From Pleodorina starrii (Eukaryota; Chlorophyta; Chlorophyceae; Chlamydomonadales; Volvocaceae), in contig BRXU01000062.1 of assembly GCA_030267565.1 (NCBI GenBank), forward strand, positions 1 through 64,000: a stretch of 64,000 nucleotides of DNA, written 5' to 3'. Shown in pieces: positions 52,867-64,000 of this stretch (positions within the stretch are counted from its first letter, which is position 1; each line of letters opens with the position of its first letter). Under the pieces are notes generated by a model that was given only the letters and a program-made list of their open reading frames with translations, was not told where the DNA came from and made no database searches. The position numbers and the translations under genes are program-made.

Positions 52867-55800
52867 TCACACCTCAGCTGCCCCCAGCTGCTCGTCGATC
52901 ATGCGGATGAGCAGGAACGGATCCGTGTGGCCTATGCTCGCATGCCCAATCACCTCCAGGCAGCCAAAGTCACTCGCGGGAGAAGTGATTTTCCCCCTCG
53001 ACACCACCCGGGCCATCATCGGCCGCCAGCTCAGGTCCAGCGGCGGCAGCTCCAGCCCCGCCCCGCCGCCATCCGAGCCCTGCTGCGCCGGCTCCCGGTC
53101 CGGCCCCAAGCCGCCTGCCGCTTCCAAGGCAGGAGCAGCCTCCAGCTCCGAGAACCCATTTGCCACCAGCCCATTGGCCGCCTCGGCTGCAGCCTGAGTC
53201 CCCAATGGGACGTTCAGGATGCCGCAGTTGAACGTCTGCACGCCCAGCCCGTCCACCAGCGCCCGCAGCGAGGCATGCAGCGCTGCCACGAAGGCGGGGC
53301 TGGTGAGGGCGGACCCAAGCAGCACCACCTCCATGTCCTTCTGCGGCGCTAGGTGCGCAAGCAGCCAGCACCTGCAGACGAGCGGACAGACAGACAGACA
53401 GACGCCGCAAATGCAATGCACCACTTCAGCGGCCGCAGCGGTAACGTACGTTGGCAGCTGGGCCTAAGCCGGCGCGTTACGACAGCAACAGCGAAAGCAG
53501 CGGCTGGTGTACGCCGATGCGGTGCCCCGGCCCTGGCCCAACGTGCGAAATGGAAGCGCAGGTGCAGCGCCCCAACCCCGGCACTGTTTCAAGGGCGTGT
53601 TCCCGAGAGACCGTTTGGTAGGTCGGCCCAGCCGCGCCTCGAGCGCATTGATCAGCGCCCTGCAGGCGACGGCGCCATCTCGGGGTGCTGCTCTTGCCTG
53701 CGGCGCTCCGCCAGCCAGTCCCCCCAACCCACCTGTCAGCGCCACGGACCACCAGCCGGGCCAGTCCCACGGCCGCGTGCGAATGGACGAGATCATGGTA
53801 GAGCGATGTGCCGGGGTGCGCCAGCGCGTGCTGCTCGGCCTGCTGCGTCAGGCGGGCCTGCGGTGCGGCGATGTGCAGGGCCACACCGCAGGGGCACACA
53901 CAGGGATGCACATGGGCAGGGGCGGGGCGGTATGGCAAAGGACCAGCACGCGCGCGGGTGTTGTGGGAGGGCACCAAAGGGGCCTGCGCGTTCGTTACGC
54001 ACGGGCGTTCCAAGGCCCATGGAAACGGGGTTGGTTGCCGGATGCGTGCCAGCGACAATGCCCATCAAAAGGCGTCGGTCCTCTCGCCTAAGCCCCTTCC
54101 GTGGCACCAGCCGTGAGGTGCAGGGAGAGCGGTTAAGCTTGGAGCAGGGACCTGACGGATGACGGGTGACGGGCCGAGGCGCCTTGACCCAGGGTTCAGC
54201 AAGCCCAGAGCATGGTGCCCGGCGTCCGGTGGGAACCCCGGCACGGTCCGGGCTACGGGGTCTTGCATGGCCTGCCTTCACCTACAGCTCAATGCACGAG
54301 CATGGCGGCGGCTGGGCATCGCGCCGGCGTCAACCGCCGAAATCTAGTGCCAGCGAGCGCACTCCTTTCTTTTCCCCCAAGGTGGCTGTGTACAACAGCA
54401 CTCACGCTCTCACCCGGACTTGATCTCTGGCCACGGCAACCTCTGGTCACCTGGTTCCCCGTACCTGCGCCGGCACCGCCAGCGTCGTGAGCATCAGCTG
54501 GCCGTGCCCGTGGAACTGGCTGGCCCCGGCGCGCGGGCCGCAGTTCCAGATGAAGAACGGATGGGCGGCGTCGGGGTGCGCGGCGGCGGCGGCGGCAAAC
54601 CAGTCGGCCGACACGCCCAAAAAGTCGTCCAGCTGCTCGCGGGAGAAGGCCAGCGGGTCATGATGCTTGAACAGGACCAGTCCGTGCGCCGGCTCGCCGT
54701 ACTTGAATAGGTTGGAGCCGGTCACGGCGTGGCGCCGCTCGAACCGGCCCCACGCGTCCTTGCGAGGGGGGAAGGTGTTTGCAGAGTGTAATGCAAGAAC
54801 GAAACCGGGGGAGGCGGAGGGGGCGAGGGGTGGAGGCGGTTGGGGGCCCCGGTTAGGGAAGGGGCGGGCAGCAGTTGCTCCGTGCTTCCCGTGGCCATGT
54901 GGCGGTCGCGAAAACACCGGGAGAGGACGCGGGAAGGGGGTGGCGGCGGCGGCAGCGGTGCTGGTCCGCGGTTGTGCCGGTCGGCCGTTTTGAGCTGGAG
55001 CGCGGAGGCCACCAAGGCGCCGCTGGTAGCTGGTAGCTGGTAGCTTCATTTACGACATTTCCGGACCCATGAGCGCTGCCTCAATGCGCAGCCGAGATGC
55101 CGGCCCGCGCCGTCCCACGATGCTTTGGGTGGGTTGTAGGCTTGTAGCGGTCAGGGTAGGGTCAGGGGCGCGACACGCACGGCTGCGCTGGGATGGGGAG
55201 TTGGGGACCAGCCCTGCCCGCTCGGCCCTCACCTCCGCCGTCAGCGTCCTCCAGTTGCAGAAGTCGCACTTGCGGCCACCGTCGGTTGGGTCCACCAGCG
55301 CCGTCGCGTCCGCCTTGAACGTCTGCGGCTTGTGGGTGCGGGCCTCGTTGTACCTGCGCCGAAAACCCCGGCCCCCACATTCACCACGTTTGTGTCTTCG
55401 AGACGCGACGAGATGCACAGGAGCGCGTGGGTGGTGCGTGCGGCAGACGCGCGCGTGGGTTGGGGGACAGGTATCGTTGGTTGGTTTGGGAGGGGTGGTG
55501 GTGGTGACTCAGGTTTGTCCAGTCGCAAGTGAAACGAAAGAGAGTGGTTCCGCGGCGCTGCGGTTTGTCCCGTTCCGCACAGGGACGTGCGTATTCAGTC
55601 AGACCAGGTCAGACAGATCCGAGGGGCGATGGCCGGTGCTGCTATGAGGCGGCGGCAGGGCTCTATGGCCCTTTCGATATGCTGTGCGCCCGCGCGCGGC
55701 TGTTGTGCGCTGTGGCGGTTCACGTATGCTCCAGCGATTCCCAGCAGTCTCTGGGCGAAAGGGATGAGCACCCCCTGGCGCCAAAGCCGCAACGCAACGC

Positions 55801-56271
55801 CCCTCAGAGGTCCCTACACGGCGAGCAGCCACACGTCCGGACATCCCCGGTTGGCCGAGGAACAGAAAAAAATTGGTAAGTCGGTGACGTCCAACCCTCG
55901 CCACCCCTTCGCATCCCCTCTGGACCAACTCCCCCCGCCCTCGTAAACTCGCCGCCCAGCCCTGCTGCATACCAGGCCTGCTCAAGGGTCGCCTTGTTGG
56001 TAATGGACACCACCAGCTGCGCGTTGTCCGGTTCCATGCCGTACTTTTGGCTGAGCTCCGGGCCAACACGACACCTGGCCGTTCCGGCGGTGAAGGCATA
56101 TAGGCGTCGCAAAGCTGCTGCGCCCGGACCATTCAAGGACTCGAAGTTGAGCGCGACATCAAAGACGGACTGGAGCTGCTGTGCGCATCGCAAGCTCATG
56201 GCAGTGGACCGCACATTTGCGCGAGCGCTGACCGCGCGGGTTGGAGCGACGGGTCTAGATCCCAAGCTCAT
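52867..56271 (-). CDS. HIT/GalT-superfamily nucleotidyltransferase-like protein
   Basis: Five exons join in phase: 55973..56271 (ATG 56271), 55233..55353, 54465..54758, 53733..53857 and 52867..53371 (stop), giving 447 aa. The first residues (MSLGSRPVAPTRAVSARANV) look like a transit peptide. Exon 2 holds KCDFCNW, a CxxC pair as in the zinc site of galactose-1-phosphate uridylyltransferases. Exon 3 holds WNCGPRAGASQFHGHGQLML: HxHxQ (His near 223 and 225) is the GalT/AP4A-phosphorylase version of the histidine triad. The last exon ends VVSRGKITSPASDFGCLEVI and SIGHTDPF. Known: this superfamily transfers nucleotide monophosphates through a histidine. Substrate is unknown; AP4A phosphorylase or sugar-phosphate transfer are both possible. 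Confidence 0.83.
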
Positions 56272-57494
56272 TTGCAACGCCGGTTGTGAGCTCACAGATG
56301 GATGTACAGCCACCTTAGTTTCGCATTCTACGGCAATTGTCGGTACGAGCTAGTGCTCTTTACAGTGTTTTATTTTTTGTCTGCCGCTGTTCCAGGCTGC
56401 CGCTTGCTATAAGTTTCAAACGCGATTGCCATGAAAACTCAGGGCCTGCGATTGAGCTGCATCGTATTTATCGATGACTCAACTTGATCCGCGTTTGCCG
56501 TGTTCCCGATTCCAAGGCATATCGAAAACAGCTATGCATGCGACAGATTTTGACAATTATTAGATGCGGGGTACAGCCCACGGGCGCTGAGCCGGTCAAC
56601 AGTCTCGCTGTCTCGGAGTTACTTGTATGTGATAAAATCGGAAACACAGCACAACATGGGGGCAGTTCATGCTTGAATTCAAGGGAAACGAAAAAAGGAA
56701 AGGCAGCTTCATGATTTGCAAAACTCAGATACCACCCGTCATCCGCTTCCCGAAGTGCAGCTGTTCTGTTTTCCTTGTCAGGAACCGGGGAGGAACCCAC
56801 CTTTGTAAGCGACTAAATTGTGGCTGCTAAAGAAACCTATCTGCATACAGTACAAGTGGCCCTCCTGCAATATTCAGCTGCACCAAGGAGCTCCCGGCGC
56901 CTGCTCCCGGAGCCTTGCCTTAGCAGTGCGATTCATTAATGTTAGAATGAGGGAATCACATAGCTTACAGACACGCTATGGTGAACATGCGGTAGCAGGG
57001 CAAGGGGAGTATTCTCAAGTCTGATTGTCGGGCTTGCCTAAAATGCTAAAAACCAACTGCACGGCACAAAAGTCCGGAGCGCCGAGCGCGCTGCTCATCA
57101 TAACTCCATCGTTTTTCTGCTAGGTGATCAATTCCAGTCACATACCAGGCACTCAACAACCGGAAACCTTGCCAAAAGAGTAAAGCCCCAAGCCTTACGG
57201 CTATTCCCATGACCGCCCAGCAAGCCGAACGGTCGATTGCACTGCACGATGTACTGGCCGGTAGTATTTTTGAGCATCTACTGCTCAAATAGATGATTGA
57301 CTCAGTTTCGGGTGCACTGCCGGGGTCCGTCTCCGCAGCAGAGATTCAGCAAGCGGCTGCGTGCCTGTTACCATGGAACGCAAGCCGCTCCCAGCTCTGC
57401 GTTCTACGGGCGGCGGTGCGCGGATGTAGAGCAAAAAGTCGTGGCAAATGTCGCACTGTAGGCACCGGGCGGTCCGCAGAAGCGAATTTTGACG
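56272..57494. promoter_or_regulatory. Divergent promoter region between the HIT-like and cyclase genes
   Basis: 1.2 kb, clearly AT-richer than the genes on both sides. No ORF looks real. It should hold both promoters and 5' UTRs. Confidence 0.45.
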
Positions 57495-60400
57495 ATGACA
57501 TCTGACAGGTTTCAAGGCCGGAGGCAGCTCAGAGCATGTGCCATCCTTTTTGTGGTTCTCGCTGCACTGGGAATCTGCGGCGGTGATGGAGCCCGGCAGC
57601 TCATCGTTCGCACCGAAGACGAGCTCCACGCAGCCATATGGGATGCAGACGTCACGGATATTGTCCTCGTGGCAGACATACGCGTCCGGAACGTGCAGCT
57701 GTCGAGTCAACAGTTGACGACAGACAACTCTCCCAGGCCGCCACCACCCCCGCTATGGGTCAGCCAGCCCGTGCTGTCAAACCGCCCAGTGCCCATTGGC
57801 AGGCCGTTGAAAATCCGCGGTGATGCCGGAAGCTACTCTTTCGCCGGGACGTACCCTACCTCGCCGTTCCCGGACGCACCTGCCGCCAGCAGCCCCGGCA
57901 GCACCAGCCTCCGCCTGCCCCTGCTCGACCTGACCGCCATCACAGGTTGGCTCAGGCTGCTTCCGAACGCCAGCCTGACCCTACAGGGCCTGCATCTCGC
58001 CGCCGCCCTTTCCGCCGACCAGCCCGACCTGCAGCCCTACCGGCCGCTCCTCCGCGCCCTGCTAGCCTCGCCCCCTGCGACTGCGATGTCCACAGACCCC
58101 GGGGGCCGGCAGCAGCTGCTGGCCGTGTCACTCGAGGGCTGCCTCGAGAGCGTCAACGTCGGCCTGCCGCAGAGCCTGGGCGAGGCTGCCGTCCGCGCGC
58201 TGCCGCCGCTGCCCGATGCGGTCGCCGCTGCGGCCGCCGCCGCCGCCACAGCCGCCTCCCGTGTGGGCGCCTGGGCTACTCTGCCGTCCCCTCCAGCAGC
58301 AGCAGCAGCAGTGGAGCTCCAGACCGTGGCGGCTCAGCTGTGCCTCGTCAGCTTGAGTAATGACAGTAGCAGCAACAGTGGTACTGATAGCAGCCTTGGC
58401 AACAGCAGCGGCATCGACAGCGGCGCACAGGGCCTCAGCAAAGCCCACCGCAGGCGAGCACAGGCTGCGCACCCTTCATGGCCGCTGGAGCGTCGCGGCC
58501 GGCAGCACGAGCTCCCCCGGGGCCAGGGCCCGCTCCCGTGCCAGCTGGACCAGGGCCAGGGCCAGCTCCCGTGCCAGCTGGACGGGCAACACTGGGGCAC
58601 CGGCCACCCAGCGAGATCGATTCCCGTGCCTGTTGGGTTGACGGCAGCGCTGTGCTGGCTTGCGGGCCTGATGCCAGCAGCGCCGTGGGGCTTGGCAGCA
58701 CTATTGGCGGCGGTTGGAGTACCGCACCGCTGCCCCGGACAGCACGCACTTGAGGGGTCTGGGTCCTGGCGGGAAGCACCCGGGGGTACGCCGGGCTCCC
58801 TGCCCCGGCGGCCGCGTGAGTGGGTCACCGGGCGAGGGGGGAACCGCATCCCGGATCGCAGCGCAGGCGATCCCAGCGCTGGTGGCTGCAGCACCAGAGG
58901 TGGCCGTGGCGGCCTGCTGGATGTGAGTGACGGCAGCGGGCGCTGCGGCGGTCGCATGGCACTGTCGCAGTCCAACACCGCCGCCGCCGCCGCAGCTGCT
59001 GCAGCCGGCGCCTCCTCTGCCGCAGGGTTGTGGGGCGCGGTGTGTCTGGGCGGCGGGCTGTTAGTGGACAGGGCGGTGACGGCGATGGCTTTTCCGGTGG
59101 CGGGCGGGAGCCTGGTGGCGGTGACGGACGACATTTTGGCCACTGCGGAGGGATGGGCCAACAAGAGCGTCAGCGTTGGCGGCGGCAGCAGCAGCGACTA
59201 TGGCGGCACGCTGCTGCTGCTGATGGTGGCGAGCAGCTACAGCGCCTCGTCAGCGCAGGTGGATGAGGCCTGTCTGCGCAGCGCCAACGCCACCCTGGCG
59301 GCGTGCGTGCAGCGCGCCGCGGCGGCGGCGGCGGCGACGTTGCGTGCTGCCGACAGCGACGCACCGCCGCCCTCGCTGGCGCCGGCGGTGCTGCCGCCGC
59401 TGCCGCCGCCGGCCTTGCAGCCAGCGGCTCATCAGGACGACCACGGGGCTGCCTTTCAGGTGGGATTCGGTGACAGGGCATGGGATGGGACTCGGCTCAA
59501 CCCGGAAATGGGTAGAGCCAGCTTTGGTTAGAGCCGATGCTTTGCCTCCTGCTCGGCTACGAGCCCCGCGGTACAATCGGCACCCCGGCCTTTTCATAAA
59601 CGGCCGCGAAAGTGGAATTGGGTGGCGTCTACGGCACTTGCTCTGCGAGCTCTTAAGTTTCTCGCCGGCGCGGCGGGGAGAGGTGGGGGCGGGGGCGTCC
59701 AGGGCAACGCCCCCAGGTGACGGGCTCATCCTGAAGCCAGCGCATTGGTTAGGTGGACCCACACGCTTCTCCTTAGCCCTCCTTAGTCCATGCATTTCGC
59801 CCTTGATATGCTCTCCTTCCCACCCTCAACCTGCACATGCAAATTACACCGGGCCACGTGTCATTGCGGCTTGCAACATCGCGGCTTGTAACGGCTGCTG
59901 CTGCTGCCGGTCGGTCGGTGGGCTCCCTCTCTCGGGCGGCGGGACGGCAGGCCGCTCTGTGGGCAGTCCTGGCGGTGGCGGTCGTGCTGCTGCTCGCGCT
60001 GGCCGCGCTGCTGTGGCTGTACCGGCGACTGCGGCGGCGGCACAACCGCGAGCGCGGCGCGAAGCACGCCCCGGGCGTGGGCCCGCTGACCACGCTGCTC
60101 ATCACCGACATCGCCAACTCGACCGGGCTGTGGGAGTCGCTGCCGGAGGAGGTGCGGCGTAACGGGGCGGGGCGTAAGGGGGGCGGGGCGGCGGCCGCGG
60201 GTTGGGGAGAAGGAGGAGGAGACGGCGTTAGCGAAGAAGGAGGAGGAGACGGCGTTAGCGAACGGACCCTTGGGGAAAGGTTTTGATGGACGGGGGCCTC
60301 CGGGGCTGCCGCCAGTCTGCCACCTTCAGCTTCGAGATTTGGAAGGCGAAGTATCAGGGGGAGGGTTGTGAGGGCGGCCGTGCAAGGCGAGCCAGGGGAA

Positions 60401-61025
60401 GCATGCTGGAGGACGGGGCCTGCTGGCAAGTTGGGGCCCAGGCAACTGCTGCAGGCATCCTGCGACTCTATGATGAGGCATGCGGCTGGTGCTGCTCCCA
60501 GTCAGTCCTGCGCAACCTCCCGCGACCTTCTTGTCTTGTCCTCTTGTCCACACACTGGCCGGCAGCTCGCCTGCATGGATGCCTGGGCCCGCTCATCCCC
60601 AGCTTGCACCTCAAGCCCTCGTTGCGCGCCGGCGCCCCTCCCCCCATTGTTGCAAATTCACTCTTCAGACCGCCCTCCCCGCATGCGGCGCCCCTCCCCG
60701 CGTGCGCCCCGCCCCGCCCCTCCCGCTACCCCCTGCCAGGTGATGGACCAGGCGCTCAAGCTGCATCACGCCTGCCTGCGCGCGCTGCTGCAGCGCTTCA
60801 ACGGCTACGAGAGCGCGACGGAGGTAGGTTTGGTGCGGAATGGCACATGGCCACATGGGCCCTTGAGCGGTACTAGGCGGGGCGGGGGGCGGGACTGCAG
60901 GTTGGGTACAGCCGGCGGTGGTAGGGAGTACACCCGGGTGCGATCGATACCGCGTCCCTTCCGGCCAATGCGCGCATGCCTCGCGGGCTGCGAACTGCGC
61001 TGCTGTGTTACTGCAGAGCCGCCGC

Positions 61026-61061
<36 letters not shown>

Positions 61062-64000
61062 GCACTCGTACTCCATGCTCCGCGCGCCTCGCCGCGTGGA
61101 CCCTTGTACGTGAGGCCAGCCCCTGCCCATTCCCCGCTCCTGCGCCTGGTTGCCGTACCCCCCTGGCCTCCACACCCGCCCTGTCCAAACAGGGCGACTC
61201 GTTCATCCTGGCGTTCCACTACCCGGCGGATGCGGCCAGGTTCGCTCTCAGTGCCCAGGTCCAGCTCATGGTGTGTGGGTGGGTGGGTGGGTGGGTGGGT
61301 GGGTGCGTGGGGGTATAAAAACCGATACCGCAGCGGAGGGACAGCTGGGGGTGGGTGGGTAGGCGGCTGGGCGGGGCGGGGCGAAACTTGCTGCTCAGCG
61401 GGGCGGGGCTGACTTGTCGGCTGGATGGCTGGTTGGGCCGAGGGGCGGGGGCAGGGTGTAGGCCGCTGGTGTGAGGGCTCTTCTCCTTCCAAGGACGAAT
61501 CAGGCGCGACCTGCGCAAAGACGGCTTGGCGCCTAGGGCAGCAGCTGGCTGGGAGGATGCGCGCCCTGGGGCTGCCTCTCGCACGGCGGATCAATCCTCC
61601 GCAGCGCCTGCCTTGCCGGCTAGGATGCGCCTTCTGAGTGGTGGTGGCACATGGGCCATTCCTTTAGGGAACTGCCTCGCCTCGTCCCGCAGGACGTCAT
61701 GTGGCCGGCGGAGGTGCTGGCGCACCCGGACGGCCAGGAAGGTGAGGTGGGCGGGCGACCGGGGGCTCCCCAACGGCGGGAGAGGAGCTGCATTCCGCCG
61801 GAGTGCAAACGTGGGCGGGCGATTGCGCTGTGGTTGCGCTGCTGCTGGACGCCGCGTCGTGCCCACCGCCTTGCCGGGCGCCTCCGCCCTTCCCGCTCTT
61901 GTCCCAACCCCGCTGTCACGCGCAGCCCACAAAGAACCAACCGCGGGCTACAGCTCTATTGGGCGACCCCCTGATTCAGAATTTCCGTTCCCCCGCTACC
62001 CCGGTTCCGACCTGCCCCTGCCCCGGCCTCAGTGTGGGTGGTGCCCCGTCCAGCCGACATGTCCCAGGGCACCTCCGGCACCCTCCCGAGCCAGCACCAG
62101 CACCAGGTGCCCCACACCCTCAGCGGCCCGCTATCCGCGGACATGGCGGCGGGGGCAGCTGTAGGAGCACCGACCGCCCGCGGCGCCTCCATGTCCGTTC
62201 AGCGCAGCTCTGGCGCCGGCATCTTGGCTCCCGGCGGCGGCGCCGCCGCAGCCGGCCCCCAGCGCGCCAGCGATGTGGGGTACAGCGGGTACGGCGGAGC
62301 CGCCGCCGCCGGCGGCGGCGGCGGCGGTGGCTTCCTGCGTGCCAGCTGGATAACCCGGCCCAAGTCCTTTAAAGGCATGGGGCCGTCTTCGGCGCCGCGG
62401 CCGCCTGTCCCGGCGGCTCTGCTGCCTCCCCCGCTGCCGTTGCCTCCAGGGATGGCGACCTCTGTGGAGCTGGACCGGCTGTCCGGCTCGGAGCTGGACA
62501 CTGAGGACCTCTCCTACCGGGAGGGGCCGCGCACAGGCTCTGGGATGCTGCGCTCCTTCACCTCGCGCATGACGACCATGCTGGGCCTGTCGCCGCCGGG
62601 GGGCGGCGCAGGAGGTGCTGGTGGTGGTGGTGCCGTGGGCGGCGGCAGTGGTAGCGGCCGGCCGTCGTCGCGCATGGTGCGCTTCCTGCGGTTTAGCGCC
62701 ACGTTGGGGAGAGGCGGCCCCGGGGTCGCCGAGGACAGCCGGCCGCCTTCGGCGCAGGGCTACGCCGACCGCCCGGCGGCTGGGCGGCTGCAGGCCAGCT
62801 TGGGCAGCGGCAGCGGGAGCCAGCGCCACGGCGGTGCTGCGGCCGGCAGGGGCGCGGAGATGTCCCGGCGGGCCATGCGGTCAAAGTCCTTTGGCGGAAG
62901 GCTGCTGGCGGGGCAAGGCGCGCTGCCGCCGCGGTCCGGCGCGGCGGCGGCGGCGGGGCGACCCAGCAGCGGCAGCGGCCACGGCGTGGCCGCCGGCGCC
63001 GGCACTGCGCTGCCCTTGGCAGCCGCCACTGCCAGTGCCGGCGGCAGCAGCTTCACCAGCGGCGCCCGGTCGCTGCTTCGTCAGGCGCTCAGCTTCCATT
63101 GCCGCCAGGTCAGCTTCCGTGGCCCGTCGCGCGCGGCCGCGGAGGCCGCTGCAGCGGCGGCGGCGTCCGCCGGCGGCGGCGCCGCTGCGGGCGCCACGCC
63201 CGCCACCACCGCCACCGCCACCACCGTCACCGCCTCGTCCACCGGGCTGCCGGCCTCGGTCGGCTCGCCCGATGGGTCCAGGGTCACGGGCTCCTACCAG
63301 AACCTGCCGCCTTACTCGCCGACCGCCGGCGACACTTCGGCGGCGGCGGCGGCGGCAGACGCGGGCCCCACGCGGCGGGCAGCGGTCGAGGGGGCGCCGC
63401 TGCACAGTCGTGATGCGAGCGTCGGTTCCGTGACCGGCGGCGGCGGCGGCGGTGCTGGCTGCGCCGTCACGGGTAGCAGTGTCAGCGCCAGCGGGAAGGG
63501 CGGCGGCATGTTCCGCAATGGGCTGCGGCTGCTGGGGCGCGGCGTTGGAGGCGGCGGAGCTGGCGGCGGAGCGGGCGGTGGCGGTAGGGCGGGCTCGTCC
63601 GCCAGTGGCCTTCCGCGGCCAGTGTCGCCGCCGGCGACAATGACGGTGGCGGCGGTGGAGGCCTCGATGACGAGCGGCCCCTCGTCGGTGGCGCTGGCAA
63701 CGGCAGTTCATCCCGACGGTCGGCGACGGCGGTCGGGGTTGGGTGGCAGCGCAGGCACCATCCCGCGCGCGATGCCGCCGGGCTGCGGAGCTCCGCCCGA
63801 CGCCGCACAAGCCGCTCAAGCCGGCCGCTACCAGCGCCGGTATGGAAATCACACGCACAGCTTATACGGCGACGTCGTCGCCGGCGTCGCGTACGGTAGA
63901 GCGGCGGCGGCGCAGCCGCGCATGCGCTCGTCCTACGACGGCTCGCTGGCCGGCGGCGCCCTGATCGCGGCGGACGAGACAGCAAGGGCGGCGGCGGCGG
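57495..64000 (+). CDS. Membrane class III nucleotidyl (adenylyl/guanylyl) cyclase, 3' end off the window
   Basis: Exons: 57495..59459 (ATG, 655 codons), 59951..60151, 60740..60823, 61193..61270, 61693..61741 and 62033 to beyond 64000, all phase-consistent with GT-AG sites. Layout: signal peptide (ACAILFVVLAALGICGG), about 600 extracellular residues with Ala/Gly-rich tracts, one membrane helix (WAVLAVAVVLLLALAALLW, about residues 658-680) and basic stop-transfer residues. The first half of the cyclase domain has TTLLITDIANSTGLWESLP (metal Asp near 708), HHACLRALLQRFNGYESATE and GDSFILAFHYPADAARF (second metal Asp near 752). After AEVLAHPDGQE the last exon is an open frame of more than 650 codons of Ser/Gly/Ala-rich sequence, so the rest of the catalytic domain lies past the edge. 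Known: Chlamydomonas-type cyclases have this topology. ATP or GTP use cannot be read here. Confidence 0.87.
60212..60275 (+). repeat. Dispersed short repeat, copy e (core doubled)
   Basis: GGAGACGGCGTTAGCGAA occurs twice, 32 bp apart, the second followed by CGGACCC, in a cyclase intron. Confidence 0.7.
61273..61312. repeat. GGGT microsatellite in cyclase intron
   Basis: About seven GGGT units directly after the donor of exon 61193..61270. Confidence 0.8.
61310..61345 (+). repeat. Dispersed short repeat, copy f (5' part only)
   Basis: ATAAAAACCGATACCGCAGC followed by GGAGGGACAG, in a cyclase intron. Confidence 0.55.

Overview
This is a gene-and-repeat mosaic from a nuclear genome that looks like a volvocine green alga (Chlamydomonas/Gonium/Volvox relatives). 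The grounds are GC-rich DNA, genes split by many GT-AG introns, Ala/Gly/Gln/Pro homopolymer tracts inside conserved proteins, CA/GT-rich introns, minisatellites, and LINE elements ending in an ATC-type tail instead of poly-A. The assignment is inferred from style and gene families; no marker gene fixes the species. There are no bacterial-type operons, rRNAs or CRISPR arrays.

Left part (1-16 kb). The 5' end of a clostripain-family (C11) protease gene runs off the left edge on the minus strand. It is divergent from a seven-exon Obg GTPase gene, probably mitochondrial (3.07-9.16 kb, plus). A convergent seven-exon hydroxyethylthiazole kinase (ThiM) gene for thiamine salvage follows (10.4-14.7 kb, minus). 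I could follow both gene models exon by exon with matching phases. A 43-bp minisatellite separates their 3' ends.

Repeat-rich middle (16-32 kb). A 333-bp inverted repeat (16.29 and 22.01 kb) carries a promoter-like region and start codon and flanks low-complexity DNA, an 81-bp and a 59-bp tandem repeat, and a second, about 70-bp inverted repeat. Next come a decayed retroelement (about 22.6-25.1 kb), a full-length LINE with 13-bp target-site duplications (25.1-30.1 kb), a small coiled-coil ORF, and a 716-bp terminal-inverted-repeat element holding a 52-codon ORF.

Right-centre (32-49.7 kb). A hotdog thioesterase gene (plus) and a bS21m ribosomal protein gene (minus) precede a nested transposon zone. 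It holds a 5'-truncated LINE (38.9-41.3 kb) inside DNA bounded by 64-bp inverted copies, a GC-rich ORF, and an ankyrin-like gene cut in two by another LINE. That locus is partly duplicated as a 1105-bp direct repeat.

Right part (49.7-64 kb). A borealin-like chromosomal passenger gene (plus) is convergent with a HIT/GalT-superfamily gene (minus). The latter is divergent from a membrane class III nucleotidyl cyclase gene (plus) that runs off the right edge.

The host genes have unrelated housekeeping roles: organelle translation, thiamine salvage, cell division and signalling. The stronger story is in the mobile DNA: nested LINEs with clean target-site duplications, a dated gene disruption, a LINE whose ORF1 and ORF2 are separated by one in-frame UAG, and a dispersed short repeat that sits mostly in introns.
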